From Rotaria sp. Silwood1 (Eukaryota > Rotifera > Eurotatoria > Philodinida > Philodinidae), in assembly GCA_905250075.1 (NCBI GenBank), contig CAJNOP010000207.1, forward strand, positions 208,459 to 272,458: a DNA stretch of 64,000 nt, read 5' to 3'. Of this stretch, positions 26,201 through 36,904 are shown one piece after another. The notes beneath the pieces were generated by a model. That model saw nothing but the letters and a program-made list of their open reading frames with translations. It ran no database searches and was not told the DNA's origin. A program made the translations under genes and the position numbers. How positions within the stretch are numbered: the first letter of the stretch is position 1; each line of letters starts with the position of its first letter.

Positions 26201-28460
26201 ACCACTTGTACCGCGTCTTCTTTTTGCTTCGTCGGATTTATTCAGTTATGGATAGACATCGGCGTGACCGCTGTGACTCATGGTCACGCTCACAGTCGTG
26301 ACTCACGATCGTGACCAGTTTCTTTAAAAAAGCCGTGACCGTGACTGGTGCCTGGCTACGGTCGGTCACGAAAAATTTTCAATATGGCCATATAACGGCT
26401 ATTTCTAATCTTATGCGAGAATTCAATCAATTGCAACAAATTTTCTTTGGAGAGTTTTTTTCGAGAGTGCTTAAATTCTACAATCAATCTAAAAATCAGA
26501 TATATTTTGTTACATCTGATTATAAATCCCTTTTCTTTCTTTTTTTCACACCACTAATAGCCATTATGTTATAATTTTCATAAACAGAAACAACATTTAC
26601 TCAGCGTTTTATGATCTCGTCTACACTAAGAAAAATAATATGATAGTGACTTCATATTAAAATGATAGATATTTCCACTAATAAGTTAATGCATCAATCA
26701 AAGTGTATAATGAAGTATCATTTTGTCAAGTTCAATTGGAGCACACAAATCGAACTTAATTTTGAATGGCGATTTAACTTTAATGCGGTTTTAAAAAGTG
26801 TATTAACTTAATACACTTTTTTAAAAGTGATGAATCTATGATTTTGGAACGGGATGAAATCACACGCAAAAAACGTATTATGACATGCATTCGAAATAGT
26901 ATGAAGGTATTTTTCGTTCGTTTTTCCTGGATAAAATCGAAAGAATCTTCTCGAATGAGGTGCAATCATCCTGTTGCTCTCCCTCACTGTTTCGAAACGG
27001 AATGAAATAAATATTCGTTTTAGTAGTGTCAGTGAAGGATCTAGGATTTTCAACGACGAGGGCGATTTTCGGTAAAAACCGCTTTTTAGGGATCATCCAA
27101 GATAGTATCAACTCATTTTTAGTTTCTTTTTTCGAGACCAGCCTGGGAAATTGTTCCGAAAGGAGGGAGGGGACGATGGCCCTATTGCTTCCTTCCTGAA
27201 CTCATCAAAGCGTAGTGTAAACCAGGCATATCTGTATAATATATATGTACACAGGTGACAGAAAGATATCATACTTATACAACTCATAGAATTTCCATGA
27301 CTCACGGTAACGGTCATAGCACGGCCGTGACCATGCGCGACCGTTACCAAACTTGTCGTGATCGTCACTTGACAGTGACCAAAAATTGTTAGTCACGACG
27401 ATGTCTAGTTATAGCCTAAAACATTTATTTGAAATTTTTCATTCAAAGGCCAGCCTGTGGTAACGACACAGTCATCAGCACCAACTACTAAGCCACCAGC
27501 ACCAACCACACAACCACCAGCACCTACCACACAGCCACCAGCATCTACCACAAAGCCACCNNNNNNNNNNNNNNNNNNNNNNNNNNNNNNNNNNNNNNNN
27601 NNNNNNNNNNNNNNNNNNNNNNNNNNNNNNNNNNNNNNNNNNNNNNNNNNNNNNNNNNNNNNNNNNNNNNNNNNNNNNNNNNNNNNNNNNNNNNNNNNNN
27701 NNNNNNNNNNNNNNNNNNNNNNNNNNNNNNNNNNNNNNNNNNNNNNNNNNNNNNNNNNNNNNNNNNNNNNNNNNNNNNNNNNNNNNNNNNNNNNNNNNNN
27801 NNNNNNNNNNNNNNNNNNNNNNNNNNNNNNNNNNNNNNNNNNNNNNNNNNNNNNNNNNNNNNNNNNNNNNNNNNNNNNNNNNNNNNNNNNNNNNNNNNNN
27901 NNNNNNNNNNNNNNNNNNNNNNNNNNNNNNNNNNNNNNNNNNNNNNNNNNNNNNNNNNNNNNNNNNNNNNNNNNNNNNNNNNNNNNNNNNNNNNNNNNNN
28001 NNNNNNNNNNNNNNNNNNNNNNNNNNNNNNNNNNNNNNNNNNNNNNNNNNNNNNNNNNNNNNNNNNNNNNNNNNNNNNNNNNNNNNNNNNNNNNNNNNNN
28101 NNNNNNNNNNNNNNNNNNNNNNNNNNNNNNNNNNNNNNNNNNNNNNNNNNNATGGTAGTTGGTAATCATACCTACACTCGCTTTCATTATTCATGTAATG
28201 CCAAGAAAGAATATCATGATCAAATCATCGCGGCATTACGTACGGTTTGCAAAGATAAAGAAGTAAGTATCATTTAGTTGGGATGGAAATGCAATGATTA
28301 GTTTTGTTTTTCAAGTTGCGCAATACAATTGATGAATATCAACGTAAATCATGTGATGACAATTCAAATTCTTCATGTAAGTAATTTATAAGGGTCGCTT
28401 ATTTGAATGAATAATATTATTCCTTTCCTTATTGCAGTAGTTTGTTGGATGTTCTTTTAG
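17290..28460 (+). CDS. Secreted protein with Cys-containing alpha/beta-like domain and Pro/Thr stalk
   Basis: Proposed exons are 17290-17359, 25238-25624, 27449-28262 (containing an N gap), 28316-28376 and 28439-28460. Exon 1 encodes a signal peptide of about 23 residues with a hydrophobic ILLYAIAFVQL core and ends at GTAAGT in phase 1. Exon 2 gives about 129 residues with predicted beta/alpha alternation and two Cys (in VVSNCDKETL and DYECKG); its donor GTGAGT is also phase 1. Exon 3 opens a stalk of APTTQPP-type heptads, probably O-glycosylated, and resumes after the gap with a segment resembling exon 2. The last introns are 53 and 62 bases. An AATAAA follows the stop by 48 bases. The 7.9-kb first intron is inferred from phase match, signal peptide and TATA box only. 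The frame after the gap does not match the stated gap length, so that length is probably an estimate. Alternatively, 28376 splices in phase 1 to 29522, merging this gene with the next. I recognise no family. Confidence 0.5.
17360..18600 (+). other. Proximal part of long intron 1, nothing recognised
   Basis: If the gene model is right, this is the 5' part of a 7.9-kb intron. No exon-like frame with matching splice sites and no repeat were seen before the 33-bp array begins. Confidence 0.4.
18600..20350. repeat. Degenerate 33-bp minisatellite, 11-codon unit
   Basis: The unit is easiest to see at 19,010-19,140, where four successive copies begin TGGACACT or TGAACACTG and contain AAGGTCATCACTGACC-like text, each 33 bases long. 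Around them the same phrases recur with more divergence from about 18.6 to 20.35 kb. Because 33 is a multiple of three, the minus strand reads as an 11-residue repeat of the form DDLWTVFIRVS. One such stretch (18,900-19,115) stays open for 71 codons. The array is markedly richer in G+C and CA/TG than its surroundings. It may be a decayed repeat-protein exon or a satellite whose period is a codon multiple by chance. Confidence 0.65.
20351..22239. other. Intronic/intergenic DNA, no supported gene
   Basis: Two overlapping frames, minus 21,068-21,349 (93 codons) and plus 21,185-21,397 (70 codons), compete for the same DNA. Neither has splice or promoter support. No repeat or RNA gene was seen. 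Confidence 0.45.
22240..22800. repeat. Long inverted repeat with arms of about 220 bp
   Basis: The left arm (about 22,240-22,465) and right arm (about 22,575-22,800) are reverse complements at roughly 80-85% by eye. Matching landmarks are AGATTTTTTGAA, GTGTTCCATTGTTGA, CAAAATGCAAGTAATAC and CAGATTCAGC. The loop is about 110 bases and contains a CGACCCGTGGTGGGTCACG-like patch. It lies in the putative long intron. A foldback or MITE-like element is likely; no target-site duplication was identified. Confidence 0.7.
22801..25237. other. Distal part of long intron 1, no supported exon
   Basis: Frames at 22,999-23,202 and 23,212-23,559 (minus) and at 24,512-24,769 (plus) have some protein-like composition. 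They overlap frames on the opposite strand and lack splice support. The stretch ends in the TTATTTTAG acceptor before exon 2 at 25,238. Confidence 0.4.
24390..24475 (-). other. tRNA-like relic with a good box A
   Basis: On the minus strand, TAGTTCAGGTGG (24,455-24,466) fits the Pol III box A consensus at every position. It is preceded by TCCTAAAG and followed by GGTAGAAC, as in a tRNA D-arm. About 40 bases on, GGTTCCTAAT is only a partial box B, and no acceptor strand complementary to TCCTAAA follows. This is a decayed tRNA or the head of a tRNA-derived SINE, not a working tRNA. Confidence 0.3.
26246..27414. mobile_element. TIR element with GTGAC-rich ends inside an intron
   Basis: The left end (from about 26,246) carries TATGGATAGACATCGGCGTG. 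The right end (to about 27,414), read on the minus strand, carries TATAACTAGACATCGTCGTG, giving an imperfect terminal inverted repeat of about 23 bases. Inside each end is a G+C-rich cluster of GTGAC/GTCAC words (26,268-26,372 and 27,295-27,398) that can form many small hairpins. The 1.17-kb body has only short overlapping frames and no transposase, so it is non-autonomous. It also contains a 29-base palindrome at 26,793-26,821. It lies wholly within the 1.8-kb intron between exons 2 and 3 of the secreted-protein gene. The superfamily and target-site duplication were not determined. Confidence 0.6.
26793..26821. repeat. 29-base perfect palindrome (14-bp arms, 1-base centre)
   Basis: AAAAAGTGTATTAA is followed by one C and then its exact reverse complement. 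It lies near the centre of the GTGAC-ended element and could be a hairpin or a site of secondary insertion. Confidence 0.6.
27476..28151 (+). repeat. 21-bp coding tandem repeat running into an assembly gap
   Basis: Four visible units of GCACCAACCACACAACCACCA type (7 codons, Ala-Pro/Ser-Thr-Thr-Lys/Gln-Pro-Pro) run from 27,476 to 27,560, where the sequence turns to N. N fills 27,561-28,151 (591 positions). Assembly probably broke because the array is long and near-identical. The reading frame needed after the gap disagrees with the stated gap length, so the true repeat number is unknown. Confidence 0.85.
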
Positions 28461-28507
28461 AGAAACTCAAACGATATGTGCAGAGCGTGCTGAAAGCCAT
28501 TGACCAC

Positions 28508-28513
28508 AATAAA
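28508..28513 (+). terminator. Poly(A) signal AATAAA
   Basis: AATAAA lies 48 bases after the TAG that ends the short terminal exon at 28,439-28,460. It supports transcript termination there and a gene boundary before the 29.5-kb exons. Confidence 0.45.
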
Positions 28514-29521
28514 TTCATATATCTCCATCATATTTTGACCAAACAAGCTAATTTTTTTCTGATGATACAGGAGAGTTTCAGGATATTTTATAAGTAAAAC
28601 GTTTTGATAAGAGTGTTCAAAACTATTATTATCTAATTAAGAGAGAAAATTGATAGCTTTTGTAAACGATAAACGTTAGGTTTTTGGTTTCCGAAATGTG
28701 ATTCTAATACTTTATATTCCTGAATTCTTTTTAATTTGTTAAATAATTTATTGGTGATATTTGACTTTTTGCTGAGCTTATCTAACAGATCCAACGTTCC
28801 ATAAAATCCTTTTCGATGTTTTTACACAAAAAATTGCTCAATTTTTCGATCGACGTAATTTAACTTTTGATAGGATGTTTCCATGAGTAGTCAATCATAA
28901 AAACATATTAGTATCTAAAAGCTGTTTGTATATTCCATTGCATAGAGCTTTCTAGGGTGATCATTTTTCGAAAAAGAATTTCTATTCTGATCAACAAATA
29001 ATGATGCTAGAGTCCAATTACAAGAAATATCGAATAGCTCCAGAATTCGAGAACGGTTTTAAGTCTTCCAGTAAGTTAACTCTAGCAATATTATTTGTTG
29101 ACGAACATTCGAATATTGTTTTACGAAAATGATCAACAGAACAAACTCTATCAAATAAAATATGTTAACAAATTGTGGATATCTCTGTATTTTTCATTGT
29201 TGACTACTTACGGACGTAATTGATAAAAATAGTCAACTTTTGTATTGAAATCAATTATTGTAGATTTCAAGCGATTCAATAAGGCTCTGATTTATGAATC
29301 AAAAGCTTGGAGCTCTCTTTTTACATCAGAAAAAAAATTAGTGCATTTGGTCCGAATACGATGAAGATGCAGAAATTTCTATTCGATAAATGACTTTCAG
29401 AACACTCTATAGAACCAGAACTTTAAATTTGCAGACGCTCTCTCTTCAGAATATCATTGTCACTGTAGAATTCTGTATTTCGACATAACTTCAAATGCAA
29501 TTAATGAATATTTATTTTTAG
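28514..29521. other. Spacer between the two related exon groups
   Basis: No exon could be identified in about 1 kb of A+T-rich sequence. If the 29.5-kb exons belong to a separate gene, its first exon and promoter should be here or further upstream, but none was convincing. Confidence 0.35.
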
Positions 29522-30317
29522 CTGACTCGTCAGTGTCTGCTCCATCGAAAAAAGGTAAACCGAAGCATACGAAAACTGCGCTAGTTCGCAAACCTCGACC
29601 TGGTCATATTGCTCGCGTATGTTGACAAAGTGTTCGGATATTTTATATTTGTCATATTTTATTCAGATATTATCAACTACAGCTGATGTTGCATTCAAAC
29701 GTGGTGCTCGTTATGATTCACCTTGCGCTCGGTGTGCCTTACGTAGAATCAGTTCAACATTATTATTAGAAGGCATAACATTGGATCATATTTCTGGTCG
29801 ACTTTGTGGACGATTTCCGCAAAACTTTAAATATGTTTTATTAGCTGAAATTCGCAAATATCAACGGGTTGGTCTTAAATCCATTGAAATTACAAGTATC
29901 TCAGTTGATAGAAAACGAAACTTGATTATTGAATTTGACTGCATCGTTGATCCTCAATACAATGAGTTGATTCGCAGCGCATTACGACGTGCTGCTGTCA
30001 CAATTGATGTATGTTTTGTATTATAATAAATAATACTTAATCAGAATTTTTTTATCTTTATAGCTTAAACGTATCTTCAAATATCAACATCACTATTAAA
30101 CTCCAACATGGAATTGACTTTTCTCTCCCTATGAACTATTTCTCATATGATTGTAGTTCTTGAATTATGAGAGGCAAAATAAAAATAATCATTAAAATTT
30201 TTTTTTTCTTCTTAGAAATACTTCATCATCTAGGTCGATAAATCTGATTATCCGAAACGATATCTTGTACCGCCTGAAATGATAAAGAAACAGTGTGATT
30301 ACTGCTCTAAGCGATGA
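29522..30317 (+). CDS. Paralogous Cys-containing domain gene or 3' half of the preceding gene, alternative last exons
   Basis: Exons are 29522-29616 (Lys/Arg-rich linker), 29667-30008 (114 codons) and a last exon, separated by introns of 50 and 55 bases with GTATGT donors. The central exon contains SPCARCALRR and then KSIEITSIS...LIIEFDCIVD followed by a helix-like stretch. This matches in order the VQVNEIRELSDGILALDYEC region of exon 2 of the preceding gene, so the domain appears duplicated. Two phase-0 terminal exons are possible: 30064-30099, ending in RIFKYQHHY, or 30234-30317, encoding VDKSDYPKRY through a C-terminal CDYCSKR. The second looks more protein-like. The first exon starts in phase 1, compatible with 28376, so either this is the 3' part of one long gene or a tandem paralogue whose 5' exon I cannot find. 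The family is unknown. Confidence 0.5.
30178..30183 (+). terminator. Poly(A) signal AATAAA
   Basis: It lies 79 bases after the TAA at 30,097-30,099 and before the alternative exon at 30,234. Its use would give the short C-terminus; skipping it would allow the longer one. Confidence 0.35.
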
Positions 30318-33300
30318 AAAACCATCTCAGTTTTTCACCGATTTTTGATTATTTTTCCTCGGAACGGAAAAGACGTCGTTTCAAGTTGTTTTCGGTGCGT
30401 AACGATGAGTGATATTAAAGCCATATTCTCACCGTATAGTGTCTTATTTACACCATCTTTTATTGCTTACGACTCAATTAATCTACTATGATTCCACTTT
30501 ATTTTCAACTCTGCACATGCTTTGTAATATTACAAAACATTGGATTAAATGAATAGAATACGTCCATACACATGAATAGGACAAACTTTATCGTAAGTAT
30601 GCGTGTAAAAAAGAGTACTTGCTCAAAGACAAGAAATCTGGAAATCAGATTAGAACAAATAATGCTTTCGAAACAAGTTAATTTACAATTATAAAATCCA
30701 CTGATTTCAAGAACGACACATTTTAGTATAAGTGAATTACTACCGCCTTTTCCCATCGTTTTCGATCTTTTGCAACCTGTAATTTTCGATATGAAGAGTC
30801 GAATCAGGACCGTCAGTTAAAGCAACTTTCCACTGAGTACCAAGCTTAACAAAGAACTCTACTGTTGATTGATGTGTGAAATAACTCAAAAAAGTTCATT
30901 GAAGCCACACATTAACAAAAAAAAGTTAAAGAAGAAAAGGAGTGAAGTGAACTTTAATTTCGACAACGAACTTCATATACTAATAGTTTAGCATAAGAAA
31001 GTATCTAATGATAGCTTTTAAGAAACCTTCTAAAACGATGAGAAACGGCGGTTGTGACGAGAATCGTTTTCGCTGATACGTAAATGACTACTGTAATGGC
31101 AGTTTTTTTTTGCCGTTTTGAAATGATTTAAGATATATTACGGGTTGCTCCATACTACATAAATATTCGTTATATTGTATTGTCAAGAATACTTCCTCTC
31201 TCCAATTGTTTTATCATATCCAGTTCTCAACAAAACAATGAACGATATTTCGATTTCTTTCGACTATAAATTAAGCTCATCGGGCTTTTTTTGCTGAAAT
31301 AATGAACCTCTCAAAAATAATTTCATGAAAAATGAATCTCTCTTTGATAGATAAAAGTGTAAAAATTTGATTACGATCGCATTGATTTAAAATCTGATTT
31401 AGAATTCTCGATTGGCTCTACTTGATTATATATAGTTAGATCACATGTACTAAAATTAGATTATTTTTTTGAAGTCAAAACCAATGTTGTCAGGTCAAGT
31501 AAACTTAAAGAATTAGACGAAATAAACAAGATGACATATTATTCTAACTATAGAATATTCCATTTATTTTGATACAAATATATATTCAAATTTAAGTCGA
31601 TAACTCTTTTTGGATCACAGAAGTTTAATAGGTTTTCATCAAAATGTATTTGATGCTTGTTCTATATTATCAAGTAATTTTTTACAAAGGATTGTTCTGT
31701 TGAAAACATAAATTAGATAAGAATACTAGCACCATTAAAGAAAGTGGAACAACGTTAGTGGCTGTGCCATAATATGACTGCAAAAGACTTAACCATTGAT
31801 CAAAAGTTCTGGTGTCACCGCTAAACTATATGTAAATAACCAATAAGATATAAAACCTGATAATTGAATATGAAAACTTTATAAAATGATAATTTTGCAT
31901 TCAATTAGTTTTACCGATTGTTGACTTCAAATAATTTGTTGAGGAGAGTGATTTAAGTGTTATTTTCAATGATATTTCAATGTGTATCGATAATTCAAAC
32001 GGCTTTGATTCATGCCAATCAGGGCACTAATGTGATATGAAGAGAATATGATCATATTTTATCCCATCAGGAAAAAAAATCACAAAATAATTCATCAATT
32101 TCAGGCCTATCCCTAACATGTTATTTTATTCAGTTTTCTTATATTAGATTTCAAAATACTAGTATAATTTGCTTGACTTTAGCTTGGACTTAGCCGATTC
32201 GAATAAATAAGAGTCAGGTATGGAACGAAAACCGAGTTTAATTTGAAATATTGTGAATCATGCTCATTTCTAATGCCTAATCAATTGAAATTATACAATA
32301 AGACTTTGTGTAGATGAAATTTTTCTTTGAAAATTTTACAGCAAAGTGTCTAACTAAATTCGAATTGTTTCGTTTACGTTCGAATCAACACAAAGCTCTA
32401 TAATCTTCGTTCATAATCGAACTCAAATAGGCAGTGTATGAAATGAGTCTTTTTCCTCTAATGACGACATTTTCACATTTCGACAAGAGAATAGGACAGA
32501 TCTGAGACAAATGATGATGCAATTCATTCTCTCAATGGATATATATAAAAAGAGAGAGAGATTAGACTGTAAAAATATCAGTAAATTAATTTTCAATCTG
32601 TAGGCAGATTATTTAAAAGTAGTTTTCATTGAGGCCCGACTCACTTTGTCCTAGACTGACGAGATAGAGACATGCATACTAAGATAAGGTATCAATAACA
32701 GTGTCTCGTTTCACAAAAAGCAATATTTTCATAACATACTACTTGATTTTTATGTTTACAAAAAATGAAAAGAAATTTGATATTCTATATATATTTCTAA
32801 TTAAGTTCAGTTTATATGGGCAACGCTACTGATTCTTCTACAGAAACTGTGTCCAATATTTTTGTCGTTGCATTTTTATAACTTCATTTGCTTTTATTCT
32901 TTCGTACTGCTGTTAAAACTTAGTTTTCAATTTCAAATGATCAGCGAGTACAAAGAACGAAAAACTCTTTTTATCAACAGTGGACAACAAATCGATCAGT
33001 GAGATAAATGCTCATTTTAAGTGGAAAAATGCCATCTGAGTCAAAAATGAATTTTCTTTCCATTCTGTTTATATAGGACGACCGTCATATACATATATGC
33101 GTATGTGTCCACATTTCATCCATATCTCATTCTTCTATGATTACCATTCAGAAAAGGAATACGGGCGAAAACAACCCTTTCCATGCACACGAAAATTTAC
33201 GTCATATCATTAATCATCTAATTTTCATCATTCCGTTGACAATCTACTAGATACTATAAGGATGCTATATTCACTTCGAATAATTGACAATAAAAGCATT

Positions 33301-34398
33301 TATCTCTTAAGAAACAGAAAAAATGCGTTTCTTCGAATCATTTTTCTTACAGAGTTGAGCATTATTTCTATTGATTTTCATTTTTCCGCTAGTATACTAG
33401 TAGTCTTCATATATATAGCAATTTCTTCCCTTTGAATTAAATCTCTGTGAATCACCGTTATATCGATGTCAACCAAATGAAGACACGGAAACAAAAATTA
33501 TTTTATAAACATACAAGCCAATTGAACGAGCCAAAGATCCTCATGATATTAGAATATATGATAGTTTAATCTCTGCGATATATATCTATCAAAATGTATT
33601 TTGTATTTATATAAAAACAATGCTATCAGAAGGAAAAGTCCTTTGAAGAAAGAAAAGTCCGTTGCTATGCTATTTTTGTCCTTTCCTTTAACTACTTATA
33701 TATCACAAATTTCATTCTGTATGAAAGGCCTCACCTGTTATTAAATGACATAGGGTAAAGCGGATATCTCTTTGGATCTCGGACATTACTGTTAATTAAC
33801 ATGTAGTTATTTAAAATGCATCGATTTTTAGACTTGTATTGCGATTAGAAACTATCTGTTACTATTTAAAACTTTCGATATCTATTTAATTCGAAACACA
33901 TTACAGTCTAGTCAACAATTCAAAACCAAGTATTTTTAAGATAGATCGAAATTTCGGTACATGAAGTACTGAAGACTATTCAAAATCTCTTTAGAATTCC
34001 CGGCTTATGACTAAGTAGCCTCCATAATCATTGCTATTGCTGGTTGAAAAGCTAATTTCTCAAATAATTGATATTCTGGTGCCACGCAGTACAATGTTGT
34101 CAGAGAAAAGTCACAAAGTATTAAATTTAGTCGAGGCTGATAAAGAAACATCGAAAACTAAATAGAAGTTCAGAGGAACATCACTAGGTCACCAGATAGA
34201 GAATGCGATCGTCCTAGACAAAAATTATTAACGAGAATTGGTAATGTCTCAAAATGCTATGCCATTTACAATAAAAACTAAAACAGATTACTTGATCATT
34301 GTTCCTATAGAGCTCAGCAGTTTTCCCAATAGTTGTTGCTCTCTGGTGAGGTATTTTCACTTATATGTTATGTTGTGTATCTGATAGTAATAACCATT
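30318..34398. other. Gene-free A+T-rich DNA
   Basis: No exon, RNA gene or element was recognised in about 4 kb. The ORF at 30,505-30,756 (minus) is a chance frame. A few simple-sequence patches occur, such as GAGAGAGA near 32,551 and several TATATA runs. Confidence 0.55.
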
Positions 34399-34401
34399 CC
34401 T

Positions 34402-34666
34402 CCTATGAATTTACATTTTTCAGCTGAATAAGTATCTATATAACGATTGAACTATCTAACAATTGTTCCCATAGAAGGAATCACTTTTTCATTTTTCCAT
34501 TTCATTTATCCTATAAAAATCTTCCTTATTCCTATGAATTTTTATTTTTTCTCTGAATGAGTATCTGTATGAACAAATACTTATCTTAGAAGTTTTCGTA
34601 TAGGTGAAATCATTTTTTCATTGTTCCATGTCATTTATCCTACAGCTATTCTCATTATTCATATGA
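34402..34666. repeat. 129-bp tandem repeat, two full units and a third interrupted
   Basis: Units begin at 34,402 and 34,531 with CCTATGAATTT and share GAATGAGTATCTGTAT-like, AATCATTTTTTCATT-like and TTTATCCTA phrases at the same offsets. The third unit should begin at 34,660, where CATATGA is found, but the match is lost after about seven bases. It seems to resume at about 35,480 (CCCATGAGTTTTAATTTT). Confidence 0.55.
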
Positions 34667-35480
34667 CTGCTTGGCCACGCGTTACGGAATTTCATTTTTT
34701 CACATTGTAACACTTATATCTCATCAACAATAACAGCAAACTCCCTGAAATTTTTATCATATATAGAGACCATTTAGATCTATTACCAATAAAAATTTTA
34801 TCGATTTCTATGCAGCCAAGGCTGAGTTATTAAAAAATTGATGACCGTTACGGAATTTCAAAAAATGGAAATTTTTTTTTTGGGTCAGCTGAGAGTTAAG
34901 GGTTTTACTACGCAACGAAGTAACATACAACTAAATGCTCTGTATAGAAATTGTTCAGTTCTCCCCAAGCTCCAGAATATCAGTTCATTTCTTAACAAGT
35001 ATAATTGCATCCAATAAAAAAACTGTAAACATTGACCGTTACGGAATTTCAATCGTTACAGAATTTCGTCTTTTTTCAACTTTCTAATGGGAAAAGTTTG
35101 AGACTTTGAAGTTTCCAATTATCATAATAAAAACCCATCTTTTTCCTAATCCATGAGTAATACGGAGACAGTTCTATCGTCCAAGTGTATCAGTTTCACT
35201 CTCACGACGAAATGAAATTAGAAATTCTGTCTATTTTTCAGGCAAAAAATGAAATATAACAGGATTGAATACTAAATTGTTTTAGTAAAATTAGTCAAAA
35301 ATTTCTTTGTAGACCCTTGTAGAATGAAAATAGGGTTCATATCGCTGGTCAACAAAGTATCTCAAAGCTTGCAACATGTTTCATAAACTGTCGGTAGTGC
35401 ACTTTTGATTTTAGAGAGTTTTCCTTATGTTTGTGAGTTTAAGCCTTCCCCATGCGAGGGTGACCAATGCGTGGCCACGC
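34667..35480. mobile_element. Probable 0.8-kb insertion splitting a tandem repeat unit
   Basis: The segment lies between the lost and resumed parts of the third 129-bp unit. Its ends carry TTGGCCACGCG (about 34,671) and the palindrome GCGTGGCCACGC (about 35,469), so TGGCCACGC occurs in a terminal-inverted arrangement. Internally, TTACGGAATTTC recurs at about 34,682, 34,849 and 35,040, with the variant TTACAGAATTTC at 35,055. It has no coding capacity. It is best read as a small non-autonomous element; the target-site duplication could not be fixed by eye. Confidence 0.4.
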
Positions 35481-35559
35481 CCATGAGTTTTAATTTTGCC
35501 GGTTGAATAGTTTTTATCTGTCAATCGAACTCTTTTATAATTTTATCCTCGCGTGTGAC

Positions 35560-36765
35560 GTTATTAAGAGAAGCATTTTTGACCTGAACGTCAAAATTCC
35601 GCTTAAAATTAATATTTTTGTCACGGATCGGAACGTTGTCCAACCCTCGCTGGAAACTAACTTCTGACATTATTTCAACGAGTTGCAAGGTGCAATAATT
35701 ACATAGTATTCAGTAATCAGGATGAGTTATCTATTTAAGATTGTATTCGATTTACTCTTTGTTTTCATTGATGTTTGTGTCTACCGATGATTGTTAAGGA
35801 TCGAAAGTGAGAAATAAAGATGAAATTCAGATCAGTTCCACTAATCATTCTATTTATTTATTTAAGACCGATGGATCAAATTCATAGATTTCAAAAGACA
35901 AAGAAAAGAAGAAAACGATTGAGCATAAAATATACTAGATGACTTGTGTATCTTTTTATTGCCTGAAGAAAATCATCATGTTATCGAAGTGTCATTCTCA
36001 AAACTAAAATATAAAGCACCAAGCATTAACTGATGTGAAACTTGGCCATAAAACTAAATGTGTTATGTATCCTTTCAGAAAACTCAATTTTCAGAACTCG
36101 TTTTGTTCGCGCAGCAACGCAGCGCAATCAATTAGACTTAACTGTTAAAAGTTTCTTGTAAGATCGACTGAGACTCTAAATTACATACAATTCATGTATC
36201 AGTTTTACGCACTTCCAGGCTTTTTATTTTACCGTAATTTAAAACTAATACAAGCATGACGAAATCATGAAGTTTTTGTCTTCTCAATAACTCATGATGA
36301 GAACTTATTTCGAACATCATGCCTTCTAATATTGGCTCAACATTTTAATCATCAATATTTTGTAATTGAACGAATATTTATTCCATCCAATATTTAGTTT
36401 CACTCTCGTACACCTATAAGTTATTAAAAATTCAGTCAACGATCATTTCGACAGACAATTTATTATTGTATATAAATCCGAAATAAGGAAGTAAATTTCC
36501 GTACTCGACAATGAGTTTTTACTATTCCAAATTGATTACATATCATTTAAGAAATCAAATTTAAGAAAATATATTATTTCTTGAAAAAATAATTTTTCTC
36601 CAAAAAAATTACTCGTAGCGAAGCCTTGCCACTTTTTTCGAAAAACTGTTTGTACTATGAAACATAATGTTCCGCACATCATTGAACATAGTTTCACGCT
36701 AGAAAGATATGTTATGGAATATAATAGGAATTTAAGGTAAAAAAAACAGGTTTTTGGAAACTCCT
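35560..36765. other. Gene-free DNA
   Basis: I see no supported feature here beyond A+T-rich sequence. Confidence 0.5.
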
Positions 36766-36904
36766 AACTTCGTTGACATTCACTAATGGTCTTTGACAGT
36801 ATAGACATCGAGAGAGTCCACATGGAGCACGATTAACTCAAAGTTTGAACTAAACTCGATTGATGCTGTTTGTAATGTGTGGCCCGTAGCATCAACTATG
36901 ATAA

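Noticed and set aside
26780..27396. Several minus-strand frames as a transposase in the TIR element
   Set aside because: Five short frames overlap in different phases and none shows a DDE/D or zinc-finger pattern.
27405..28194. Three long frames across the N run
   Set aside because: They are open only because N cannot give stops; only the plus-strand heptad frame is coding.
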